Below, piece by piece: positions 24,823 to 34,956 of a stretch of 64,000 bases of DNA. Origin of the DNA: Epiperipatus broadwayi (lineage: Eukaryota > Onychophora > Udeonychophora > Euonychophora > Peripatidae); assembly GCA_028023455.1 (NCBI GenBank), contig JAQFVV010006311.1, positions 994,001-1,058,000 on the forward strand, read 5' to 3'. Within the stretch, counting starts at the first letter, position 1. Every line of letters begins with the position of its first letter. A program made the translations under genes and the position numbers. The notes beneath the pieces are model-generated. The model ran no database searches. It was not told where the DNA came from and saw only the letters and a program-made list of their open reading frames with translations.

Positions 24823-27470
24823 AATATAAATAAATGAAACTTAACTGCAAATTTGTTGCAAAAAAATTATTTCACATTTTAGGTAAGTTAAAATGAAAAA
24901 AAAAAAGAATAAATAATCAAACCATGTAATAATAAGCCATCAAATAAATTAATTCTTAAAAAAAAACCAGTATTCACAATAGTACATAAAATGAAAAAAA
25001 TATATAATAAAATAGTTGAAACAATCTTATAATACATAAACAGTTATGCTCAGAAAACAATTCAGTGCAGACATGTAAACAAGTAATCATGAAGGAAATA
25101 AAATTAAATTAGAGCTTACTAAAAGAATTAGCAAATACGTTTTTAATCTACTTTTGTTAGACTGCATATCATTCTGGTTGTCATTAAAAGCTCCTTAATA
25201 TACCATGTTAACATTTGAAGCAAATTGATAAGAAGCTGTAAAAGAACAACCTACAAATGGCATGTTGCAAAGATTTAGTTTAACTTCATGAAGTGAAAAA
25301 ATAAGCAGATATAATGCTTCTGTAATAAATGATATATCATAAACAGATTCCAAATTTAAAATATCAAAATGGAAAAAACAGGTTATTTTAAAGACATTAG
25401 TGAATGACTGGATAGCCAACCATAGATCTTTATAATGCAAATATTTGGAGCGAAAAATCATCAATTTATAAATGACTGTCAATTTTAAATCATTATGTAT
25501 AGGTTTGACAGTAAAGTAAGTCACAATTGTACTATCTTCAAACATGTAATGCACTGATTATCCACGGATAATCAATACATTATAGTGAAGAAATAATATA
25601 ATAGATTGTGAACAGGATGGACTTATTGAAGTTTATTAGTATTTCCAAGAAAATCATAGCAAAGAAAAATCATGTTAGATATCATCTGTTTTATTGGGCT
25701 AATCCTTATGAATCAGCAGTTTAAGTGCTTTTGGAAAAGATTTGAAGGAATAGTTAATATGCTTCTAAACAATGAGAGAAGCATTACTCAAAATAATAGT
25801 ATACAATTTTATCACTTATGACTTTGATCAAATTACTTCTGTTTAATGCGATATTTGAGAATTGTGAATGTTTTTATAGCAGGGGACTTTATGAAGAAGT
25901 GTTTGCAGAAATAACTGAGCTTATCCTACATGTGGAATTAATTAGCTTCATAATCCCAAAAGTTGCAATTGTGGATATATAAGTTCAACAAATGATATAG
26001 AAGCTGCCCAACTATGTGTGCAATACACTCATTATGTGCTTATAAAATGAAGCATCTGCAGTAGCATTTAACTTCATTATTTAAACCTGCATGACTAAAA
26101 AGATTCGCTGCTGGAATATAATGAGAAAAATGCATTGACTTTGAGAAAAATTTTAATGTAGGAATTTTAAAGGTAAATTGATTCTCATAGTTTTCCATTT
26201 TGTCAAACAATCATAAAGAATGAAGTGAGGTGAAATCTAAAAACTGCTAAGTTGTCTATTATCACTATTTTCGGATATGTATTATTTTACTAATTGAATT
26301 AATAACTTGTACAGGTAAAATTTTGCTAAATACTTTTTGCTTTTCAAAAGCAATGTTGAATTGAATAATTTTAATTTATCAGAAGATTCAATTTAAAAAC
26401 TAACTTTTAAATGAATCACTTTTTTATGTGAGATGAATGAGGAAAAAACAATATTAAAAAACAGTGAGTTATGGAAATATAGAATTGTATGTAAACAAAT
26501 GTTCAAAACAATAAGAGTAATAAAATGGAAGCTAAATGCATGTGAGAAAATTAGAAAAAAAAATACATAAGAAAAAGCATTGAAATTCTAGATAAAGATC
26601 AATATTGAATTGGATAAATTAAAAAATAACTTTAAAGTATAATCAAGTGATTTATTTACTCCAAAGTTCATAATGAAGTTTAAATATTGAAAGTGATGAA
26701 GCTGTCTGCAATCAACAGGACTTTAGCTATTCTACCATGACTATGCAGGGCAAAAAAATTACTAAGAAAAAAGAAAAATATCATGCAGAAAAGATATGAG
26801 TGAATTAAATGATCAGAAATATTATCTAAAAACAAAACCAAGCAAGAGAGAAAACATTCAATTAAGTCTATAAAAAAGAAATGAGATAGTTTCTTAATTA
26901 AGTTCATTCACCATAAGCAAAGGAGAATTAAATACATGGTCACTAATGCAACTTCGCTCGAATTTATAACATGACTCACTATTATAAAATGATAACTGGA
27001 TAATTAAAAGCAAAAAAGACATTAATGCAATGTTGTACATAGAAAGATGTAAATCCTATGCAGCAATCAGAAAATGCTAAACTGCTTTCAAGATTGTATT
27101 TATTTTTTCTGTTAATATAGATTTGTATTTTTTCCCATCTCTAGTATGGGATAAACATACAGAGTATATAATGTAAACCACATATCTTCCTTTGTTTAAA
27201 ACCTTGTAGTTTTTTCTTACTCTATCCTATGTATGTGGTACTAAGTACTGTTGTGTAAATTCAATAAAGCCATTTGAAATTAAAAAATGAAGGGTTTCAA
27301 TAAAATCATGGATTAAATATACAGATATATGATTTTCAAAGACTAGAATAATTTACTTACTCATCATCACCATTAATAATCATTGAATGAGTATAGGTAT
27401 GCTATATGGACTAGGGAAAAATAAAAAATTACAAAACAAAGAAAACAAAAGACTGGAATTACAATTACTG
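24823..27470. other. Unassigned sequence with somewhat longer frames
   Basis: A 119-codon minus-strand frame (25195-25554) and a 75-codon one (26680-26907) lie here, but neither resembles a family I know. At 27269-27280 the string AATTCAATAAAGCC, followed shortly by an A-rich run, looks like a polyadenylation signal on the plus strand. I could not find any exon upstream. It may be an old 3' end of a transcript, a retrocopy, or chance. Confidence 0.4.
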
Positions 27471-28032
27471 TGCCAAAGCATGAAACCATGGTCAGGGGTT
27501 TGGGGAGGGGTTCCTGACAGGGATATTTCAAGTGCTGGCTCTGGCTAAGCATTTATCATAAAGCTTGTAGAGGAATTGGCAATCCTCACTGTTTATAACT
27601 TACAAGCTTAAGAGATAGGGTCATGTGATCTATGAATTGATCTATGACTTTTGTTTTGACTATTTATAGTCTCTGCCAAAAAGTCTTATGCAATTTTATA
27701 TTGCTATGACTATTACTATATGGCATGGCTGAAGATCTATCAGCCCCATATAGCTATTTGAGTTGGATAGCTGGGTTTGAAGACATGTACATGTCTGAAA
27801 ATTTCAGATTTTCCACTCAATAGATAACTTTTAGCTAAGTGCTTAGCTTTGGGTTGGTATTTTTAGATCTTGTGTCTGAACCTACCCTGACACCTCTCTG
27901 AGGAGTGCCAAAGCATGAAACCATGGTCAGGGGTTTGGGGAGGGGTTCCTGACAGGGATATTTCAAGTGCTGGCTCTGGCTAAGCATTTATCATAAAGCT
28001 TGTAGAGGAATTGGCAATCCTCACTGTTTATA
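27471..28032 (+). repeat. Perfect 127-bp direct repeats around an F-family core
   Basis: Positions 27471-27597 and 27906-28032 are identical over all 127 bases, beginning TGCCAAAGCATGAAACCATG and ending CCTCACTGTTTATA. They are clearly less AT-rich than their surroundings. The 308-bp spacer contains GATAGCTGGGTTTGAAGAC and TTCAGATTTTCCACTCAATA, which match the foldback at 62930-62990, so the unit belongs to the F family. No protein is encoded. Total identity means a very recent duplication, gene conversion, or an assembly duplication. Confidence 0.9.
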
Positions 28033-28079
28033 GTAAGAGATAAATTGGTTTTATGAGAAACTGGACAAAATGACTAAAT

Positions 28080-28194
28080 AAAAAAAGTAATATGTCAAGC
28101 GTTGGTGACCTAGTGGTTAGCATAGCTGCCTTCCAAGCAGCCGGTCCGGGTTCGCTTCCCGGTCAACGCTTTGACATATTAAAAAAAAGTAATA
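28080..28194 (+). mobile_element. tRNA-Gly-like mini-retroposon, copy 2
   Basis: The tRNA-like body (28099-28170) has leader TGTCAA, 3' flank TTGACATATT and an A-run. A 13-bp direct repeat AAAAAAAGTAATA lies at 28080-28092 and 28182-28194. Leader and trailer are complementary (TGTCAA/TTGACA), so the acceptor stem can be extended by six pairs. The A-run and duplication show that this copy arrived by reverse transcription, not as part of a resident tRNA cluster. Confidence 0.85.
28099..28170 (+). tRNA. tRNA-Gly(UCC)-like gene or pseudogene
   Basis: The acceptor stem GCGTTGG pairs with TCAACGC (one G-T wobble), followed by discriminator T. The anticodon loop CTTCCAA gives anticodon TCC, and the T-arm CCGGG-TTCGCTT-CCCGG is perfectly paired. 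The sequence closely follows animal tRNA-Gly(UCC). Two points argue against normal function. The T-loop has C where A58 is almost universal. The D-arm reads TGACCTAGTGG instead of the usual A box. It sits inside a retroposon with a target duplication, so a pseudogene is more likely, although transcription cannot be excluded. Confidence 0.65.
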
Positions 28195-28698
28195 ATACTA
28201 ATTAATTCATCACAAATGATAATAGCAATCATTACTGAATCAAATTAAGATACTTACAAAAGTTAAACATTTTTACTTTTAACAACAAATGTATATTATT
28301 TAATAAATATATTTATTTTATGCTCAGCTGAAAACATTCAGACATCTATTTACTAACTTAGATTTTTAGTTTGATTAGCTAAGAGCTGACAACCCCTTTT
28401 TTCTCTCCTCAATCATATTCTGTCAACAAAAGCAATCAATCATTATTTCACATCTTCAGAATATATTTCAAATATTATTTATAATGTAAACAGGTTTTTA
28501 CTATATTCATTCCAAATAAGTTATATACAAAAAAGCACAGGAACTTAAACTATTAATTTCTCATTCTCTTAGCAAAATATTTTTTAAATCGTACAAATAC
28601 ACACGTTTATGTATAATACATAAATATACATAGTGTGATCTAGTAAAAAGGTAATTGATTTTTTTTCAAGCTTCCTGTAGTGCTATCACTGAATCATC
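28195..28698. other. AT-rich sequence, nothing recognised
   Basis: No gene or repeat was recognised between the tRNA-like retroposon and the mariner remnant. Confidence 0.45.
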
Positions 28699-28702
28699 TC
28701 AT

Positions 28703-29085
28703 GGGTTGCATAGCAACATAGTTTAACTATTCACCTCAAAAATTTTAAGACACTAGCATGTTTAGATCATGAGTTATGAGACAAAATGTAAGTGTCTTTT
28801 TTTTTTACCTTAATCCATGATGAATCAATGTTATAATATTAAATTTTATTTAGGGAAAAACTACTACTGAAATGTTTGCAATGATTCAAACTGTATATGG
28901 CAGTGAAATAAAGAGTCTCAAGAATGTTTTAAAGCGTTTTGCAAAATTTCATGATGACAGGAAAAGCATTGAAGATGATCACGTACAAAACAGTCACATT
29001 TTATGTCATAACTTATATTCCAGATAAACTAGCATCTTAAATTTTTTGTGGTAAACAACTGAACTATGTTGCTAAGTAACAAATG
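28703..29085 (+). mobile_element. Internally deleted mariner element
   Basis: The left part (from 28704, GGGTTGCATAGCAACATAG, continuing TTTAACT and CACCTCAAAAATTTTAAGA) is an imperfect inverted repeat of the right part (TCTTAAATTTTTTGTGGT area, then CTATGTTGCTAAGTAAC, to about 29083). The inverted arms extend about 90 bp. Between them is a 48-codon uninterrupted fragment of transposase N-terminus. The element is about 380 bp against roughly 1.3 kb for a full mariner, so it cannot move on its own. The exact termini are uncertain because TA occurs twice near each end. Confidence 0.8.
28854..28998 (+). pseudogene. Mariner transposase N-terminal fragment
   Basis: The frame reads GKTTTEMFAMIQTVYGSEIK, then SLKNVLKRFAKFHDDRKSI and EDDHVQNSH. 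This follows the first helix-turn-helix of mariner transposases, in which a G-K-[ST]-A-x-E-T motif leads into a Y-G-x-E block and then a W/F-x-x-F-K-x-G-R-x-x-[IV]-E-D-D block. That region binds the terminal repeat. The DD(34)D catalytic domain is entirely missing, so the fragment has no enzyme activity. The frame is free of stops over 48 codons despite its surroundings. Confidence 0.85.
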
Positions 29086-29636
29086 GAATTGATTTAAATG
29101 GTAGACATCTCGGAGAGAGAACTAGTCATCTTTTCACTAGGACATACATTCACACATATATACATTTATTCATATTCAAATAAAGATGGACAAGTACAGT
29201 TAATATAAAAATATAGTGATACACACATAAACATAACTTAAAAATTTTATTCAGTGAAATAACAGGAGAGATGTATGAAAACATAACAATATAACAAATG
29301 AAAGAAATACTAATATAAAAAAACACTAGTATTGTGATAAAATATTCCTATAAAAATCAAATAACTTTTCTAACAATCATTCCCATGGAGAAATAATGAA
29401 GGAAAATTGAATTGTTTACAAAAATAATTATTGAATGATAAGAATTTAACTGTTTTTCATCAATATTTTATATTGCAGCTAAAAATGGTTAGATATGCTA
29501 ACCAATATTGGGGTTGTTATCTGGATTGGATATGGCTATCAACCTTAAAAAATCCTAAGTCTGACTGAAAATTAAAAATTTGGACAGATTTAAAGTCCAG
29601 GTCATTTGCAAGTTAGATAAATGTGCCTCCATTAAC
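29086..29636. other. AT-rich sequence, nothing recognised
   Basis: Holds repeated ACATAAACATA-like runs. No gene was recognised. Confidence 0.45.
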
Positions 29637-31080
29637 ATTATATATAATAATCAATCTAAATAAAATTGAAATAAACAACCAATCACATTTACAATTATTT
29701 AATTTTCAACCTGGCTTTCATCTCTTATTGAGACCTTTTTAAGATATAAAGTTTTATACATCACATGACCTATCAATTACATTTCCTCCATCTATTGGAC
29801 ATTCTACTTTCAACAGTATAATTAATATTACACATATAAACATATAAATTGATAACATAAAAGAACCCTATATATATATACCTATACATATATTTTTATA
29901 TGCATATATAAATATTCTACTCCCCCTTCCCTTTTATAAACTCATTCACAATTCTACCACAATTTTTAAATCTTCCAATTATCTAATAATGCCCATTTTC
30001 CACCTAATTTTGCTGGATCTTTAACTATATTTACACATCTATCCGAATTTTCTGAATGTACATCCTTTTTCCAATAATATTTAACATGTTTTATTACTCT
30101 AATATTCTTCTCACATTCCATTTTATGACCAGTATCTAAATAATGTATGTATGGTCCTGAAGTAATATCTCTTCTACTAATTGCTCTATCATGTTTCTTC
30201 CCTCTATCAGTTATTGTTCATCCAGTCTGTCCTATATATACCTTATTGCAATTTTCACATTCAGTTTTATAAATCATTCCTCCCTTGTTAATACCATTTA
30301 TCCTATTTGTATTACATAACCATCAGACTTACTAATTTCTCTCTTATTAACTTCTTATACACTTCCCTTGAATATGGAATAGACATCCACTAACAATCTT
30401 TATATTTAATCTTATCATACTTATTTGTACTATTTATATTTTGATTTCTAAAAATATTTTTAATTAACGTTCTTTTATATCCTATTTTAACATAAGCATT
30501 CTCTACTTCTAATTTTTGCTCATATGCCTCTTTCTTATCTAATGTATACTGGTTGTAAAATGGAGAATATTAGAGTTATAAAACATGTTAAAGACTATCA
30601 AAAAAGGATATGTTATGAAACTGTATATTTAGAAAAATTTGGATAGATGTGTAAATATAGTTAAAGGTCAAACAAAATTAGGTGGAAAATGGGCAATATT
30701 AGATAATTGGAAGATTTAAAAATTATGGTAGAATTGTAAATGAATTCATAAAAGGGGTAGGGAGAGTAGAATATTTATTAATATAGGTATATAAAAATAT
30801 ATGTATAGATATTTATATAGTTTAAATTTTTTTTATGTATTTTTTGTTTTATGACATTTATTTATATGTTTATATATATATATAATATTAATTGTATTGC
30901 TGAAGGTAGAATAATGTCCAATAGGTGGAGGAAATGTAATTGATAGGTCATGTGATGTATACAAATTTTTATCTTAAAAAGGCCTTAATAAGAGATGAAA
31001 GCCAGGCTGATAATTAAATAATTGTAAATGTAATTGATTACTTATTTCAATTTTATTTAGATTGATTATTATATTAAGTA
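29637..31080 (-). mobile_element. Penelope-like element remnant with inverted terminal arms
   Basis: The left arm (29637-30132) and right arm (30549-31080) are diverged reverse complements. For example, GGCTTTCATCTCTTATTG faces TAATAAGAGATGAAAGCCAG, and ATCACATGACCTATCAATTA faces TAATTGATAGGTCATGTGAT. The loop (30133-30548) continues the coding region of the left half and includes the GIY-YIG motif. The arms contain both non-coding end sequence and the last part of the ORF. Penelope-like elements are known to be flanked by LTR-like repeats in direct or inverted orientation and to carry a C-terminal GIY-YIG endonuclease. The reverse transcriptase proper is absent, so this is a truncated copy. 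Confidence 0.75.
29967..30560 (-). pseudogene. Penelope-like ORF, C-terminal GIY-YIG endonuclease (broken)
   Basis: On the minus strand the residues GGMIYKTECENCNKVYIGQT give the GIY...YIG core. They are followed by a TGA exactly where the conserved arginine-containing stretch begins, then TDRGKKHDRA, IHYLDTGHKMECEKN, VIKHVKYYWKKD and GGKWALLDNWKI before a TAA near 29967. Upstream, SIPYSREVYKKLI recalls the I-P-Y linker between reverse transcriptase and endonuclease in Penelope-like elements, with a frameshift between linker and endonuclease. The family nicks DNA for target-primed insertion. This copy is inactive: one in-frame stop, one frameshift, and no reverse transcriptase motifs. Confidence 0.8.
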
Positions 31081-32392
31081 TATATCTATAACAATATTGT
31101 GGACATATAATTTTTTATATTGGATATTTGACCATTGTATATATTTCCATTAACATATGTATATATACAGTTAAGTTTATATACTGTAATCAATTGGGTT
31201 GCATGGCACACAGCAACATAGTTGTATGTGTGCACATATAAAGTAAAGGAAAAGTAGAACTAATCACAGACAAATTTTTGTAGATATTTTCTACATTTCA
31301 CTTGGAATAATAATGACTGTAAAGGGTTAAATAACTTTGAATTTAAAACAGAATTTTGTTAATAATTAAAACATTTTAAAAGGTCTGAATAAATATTATT
31401 GTATTATTAGTATTCTGATTTTTAATTTAAAAAAAACAAGCATGATTTATTTTTGAAAATCTTTTTATTAATGCTTGTTTACATTTCTATTAGATTATTT
31501 CAGTTTGGCTAATAATTTTTAGAGAAGCATCTGGCTCATAGCTAGCTGCAAAATTTGTCTTTAAAATTTTTGAGAAGCAATGGGCAGTAAGAATAGTTTT
31601 CTGTAGTTGCAGAAAATAGCTGGTCAAAAAGAGTTGGTTTCCAGAACTATACAGATAGCTCTCATGAAGATGTAGCTAAACTCAAGACAGAAAGAGGCAG
31701 CTGCTGATGATTCACTATACTGGAGTTTGGAATTTAGAAGGAAGACCCACTTCTCTCTCTTTCTCTCTAAAGCCTTAAATGTGAACAAAAAGTTTTCTGG
31801 TCTGAAGCTCATAAAATCCTAGACACAAGGAAACTGATTAAATGCCAACCTTTTACCTGAATTATACAATCCTGGACTATACCTGTCTTACCAAGATCAA
31901 GAAAAGCACAGATAAATGTATATACAATGGAGAGTAGCATTATATATAATGAAAATGAAATGTTAATTAATTTCTTTGGTAAAAATGACATTTAAAAATC
32001 TATATATTTTAAAAGATAACAAATAAATAATTTTGCTTAAATTGAATTAAAATCTAAAAGTAATGATTGATTCATGGACAATTTATTTTGAAAAAGAAAA
32101 AGAGGACTTCAAAAATCTTGTTTAGATTAATTTAAAGATGTAATTAATTAATTGAGAGTAACCTGTCATAAAAAAAAACTTTTGAGTTACCTGTCAAAAA
32201 ATTGACTTTATTTTATAAAAAGAGAAAAAGAAAATACTTTTATTGACTGAAAAAAGAGGGACTAATTAATAATATTAATTTATATCATCTATATGTTTAT
32301 AGATATACATGTATGTGTGAATTTTATGTATAGTTTTCAAATGGAATTAATTATGAAATATATTTTTAATAATTTTATTATTTTGATAAATT

Positions 32393-32585
32393 CAAACATG
32401 TTCATTTTATATTAAGCCTCATGTTTGTGTGCTGTCTGGTTTTAAATAAACCTATTGGAACATATATATAAATCACAATATAATAAACCAATTCAAACAT
32501 GTTCATTTTATATCAAGCCACATGCCTGTGTGCTGAATGGGTTTTAAGTAAACCTAAGAAAACATATATGTAAACCAATGTAATA
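32393..32585 (+). repeat. Two tandem ~97-bp units inside R3k
   Basis: Both units contain TTCAAACATGTTCATTTTAT, AAGCC-CATG, TGTGTGCTG and a TTTTAA-TAAACCTA block. Related but more numerous units occur at the same place in copies A and B. Confidence 0.75.
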
Positions 32586-33139
32586 ACTTGAACTTTGTAT
32601 ATTAATCATGTAAAGTACGATGTAATAATTTTTTTATTATTGTATATTAATCAAAATCAGAGGGTATTTAATATGTAGAGTCATATTCTAGACCTTAATA
32701 TCATTTTTTATTGTTAATAAATTTGTGTTCAGTTATGAAAATTATTCCAGTGGTTCTAAATATTTTTAAAATATCTGTTTTCATCATCTCTTGGTCACAT
32801 ATAGTAATAGAGTTTGTGTTCTCTGAGTTAGATTCATGCAATAATGGACTAAATATATGAATGGGGATTATATGTCTTTTTGGTCATCCAGTGATGAGTA
32901 ATCATCATCCTAGTTGGCACAAAAGAGAATACACTTTAAAGCCCATGCACTATATTTTATTTTAAATTAGTCTTATTAGAAGTTAAGTTTATAGTTGGCC
33001 AGTACAAGTGGCCAGAGCATTGATGATGATCAGCATGTTTTAATGTCCCAGCATTATTGTTTTTCTGATTTTTTATTTTTATGTATTCTGATGGATGAGC
33101 ACTTAGTTTGTGCCTCCAAATTAATGGTTAAATAATTGC

Positions 33140-33218
33140 GCCAAGCTGGCAATGGCTCAATAGTTAGCCTGATCTATAGAAGACCCATTCCCAATCCAGT
33201 CACCAGATTGACTGTTGA
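33140..33218 (+). repeat. tRNA-like block in R3k copy C
   Basis: Reads CCAAGCTGGC, then AATGGCTCAATAGTTAGCC (A-box-like TGGCTCAATAG), then ATTCCCAATCCAGTCACC where the B box has decayed. It occupies the same place as in copies A and B. Confidence 0.5.
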
Positions 33219-33600
33219 TTTATATTTGTTATTGTTCAAATCCAATTGTAAGATTGACTGTTGATTTATTGTATTGATGTTTTTTGATGGGTCATTCATG
33301 ATGACAAATGATTATTTTGAGTATTACTTATTTTTACTTTTTAGAATGCTGGTGGTTATGTATAATTACACTTATAGTTGCTCTGAGGAGTAACTGGCTG
33401 AGATCTCACAGAGATCTTGATCTCATGCTTTTTGTAATATATAACATTGCTTATATATTTTTTGATTATTATATATTACTTTAATAATCTATTTGTTACT
33501 TTAATAATTAGTTTGATATCTCATTTTATCTTGGGATGGATAATGTTTTGCCATCACCCCACCTTCCATCCCGATTCCTCCATCCCATTATAGTTTATAT

Positions 33601-34039
33601 ATATTGTAAAATCCATACATAACATTTAATTAAGACAACAATTTAAACTAGACATATTTAAATTGAAAGTGCAAACATTTAGATTATTATATTTATTCCA
33701 TTTTCAATCATGATAAAACTTATATTAATAATCATCCTATCTGCAAGAAAATTCAACTGATGTTTTACTTATGAACTATCAACTTTCTAAGAAGGAAGAC
33801 TATATTTTATTAATCATAAAGTCAAATATAAAAGCCAATAAACTAAAAATTCTGGGATATGTGAGAACAGCAAATCCATGCTCATGTATTGCATAAACAA
33901 TAAATGGTAATACAAGTTGTAAAAGTAAGAACAAAAGTTAGTAAAAAATAATATATGTAAATAATCTGTAATGTAGAAATAAATATATAATAGATAATAT
34001 CTTAAGAAATAAATATATAAAAGATATCTCAGCAATATA
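33601..34039. other. AT-rich sequence, nothing recognised
   Basis: A 73-codon minus-strand frame rich in Y, L and F (33814-34035) is attributed to base composition. Confidence 0.5.
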
Positions 34040-34674
34040 AAATAATATCTTGATATTTTTCTAGCAATAAGAAAAAAGCTGGAACTATTACTAAAAAGAG
34101 TGATCTCATTATGAAATGGATAAAAAAAATTTTTTTTATAAAAACTACATGGTAATGAAAAACAAAAAAAGTATCTTCTAATTACATTTTAAATTTTGAG
34201 AAATTTTAAATTTAATTTATAAAAAATGGAAAAGTTTTAGGAAATTATGAAATTATTATAAATATTTTTTAAAAAGCAGGTTTTGTAAAGTTATATACTA
34301 AATATTTCAATTATTAAAGATATACCAAATTATTAAAAAAATCTTCATGACATAATAAGATAATCAAATATTTATTGCTTGGGAATTCATAAGAAACTGA
34401 TTTCTGGAAGTTATTCATGAATTTTAAGTTGTGGCAATTATATTTAAGAAATGTAAAAAAAAAATGTTGATAAAAATTGTAGTAGTATCAGTATTTTATC
34501 AGTTTTACTAAAGTTCTTTACAAATATCATTACCATTTGTTTACAAATAAATACTACCACAACTAAAAGAATCAACCAAATTTGAAAGTGATTACATCAG
34601 AGCAGATCACCTACAAGCATTAAAAGAATTTAGAAAATAAACTAATGAATGATCATTGCTATTTGTTTTTTTTA

Positions 34675-34772
34675 AATGTCATAGCATCGGCCGGGACGCG
34701 AAACCCGCAACCCGGGCAACTGCCTGCAAGTGCAAGGCAATCGCACCGACCTCTCGACCACCAATGCAAGAC
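34675..34772 (-). mobile_element. tRNA-like mini-retroposon, copy 3 (long-body type)
   Basis: The minus-strand body (34767 down to 34683) runs from GCATTGGTGGTCGAGAGGTC to CCCGGCCGATGCT. The acceptor stem GCATTGG / CCGATGC pairs fully with one G-T. The A-box-like TGGTCGAGAGG is intact. The T-loop region reads TTTCGCGTCC and again lacks A58. The leader is GTCTT, the trailer ATGACATTT followed by A-run. The 16-bp flanking repeats CATTGCTATTTGTTTT and CATTGTTATTTGTTTT (34654-34669 and 34773-34788) differ at one base. The target is the old RTE copy, whose sequence rejoins across the insertion. Confidence 0.85.
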
Positions 34773-34956
34773 CATTGTTATTTGTTTTAGATTTAAAAAT
34801 TATATAAAAAGCATTTGATTCTATAAGCATTTCAATTGTAAATCAAGCTTTGAATTATCAAGATATGATCTAAGGTGTTGTCAAAATTTAAAAAATATCT
34901 ACAAATGTAACCACAATGATTAGACTACATGGTAACATTAAGAAAATGTTAGTTTT

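Larger units (their letters stand above)
31200..33600 (+). repeat. R3k unclassified interspersed repeat, copy C (uninterrupted)
   Basis: The only copy without a large insertion, so it gives the best view of the family at about 2.4 kb. It starts at GGCACACAGCAACATAGTTG, passes GTAGATATTTTCTACATTTC and CTGTAAAGGGTTAAATAACT, then a section with CTCTCTTTCTCTCTAAAGCC. Two direct units of about 97 bp follow at 32393-32585 (both containing TTCAAACATGTTCATTTTAT). It then runs through CATCTCTTGGTCAC, AAAGCCCATGCACTATATTT and the tRNA-like block to CCTCCATCCCATTATAG. Copy A has more central tandem units, which explains the length difference. No conserved ORF, terminal repeat or target duplication was found. 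Confidence 0.75.

Noticed and set aside
25195-25554. 119-codon minus-strand frame, longest outside the LINEs
   Set aside because: No recognisable motif, F/Y/I-rich composition, and no support from neighbours. Consistent with chance in AT-rich DNA, though a search could overturn this.
28704-31225. Similarity between the mariner arm (TTGCATAGCAACATAG) and the left end of R3k copy C (GCATGGCACACAGCAACATAG)
   Set aside because: Copies A and B of R3k do not keep the match and the other end of R3k does not resemble a mariner end, so it is probably chance.
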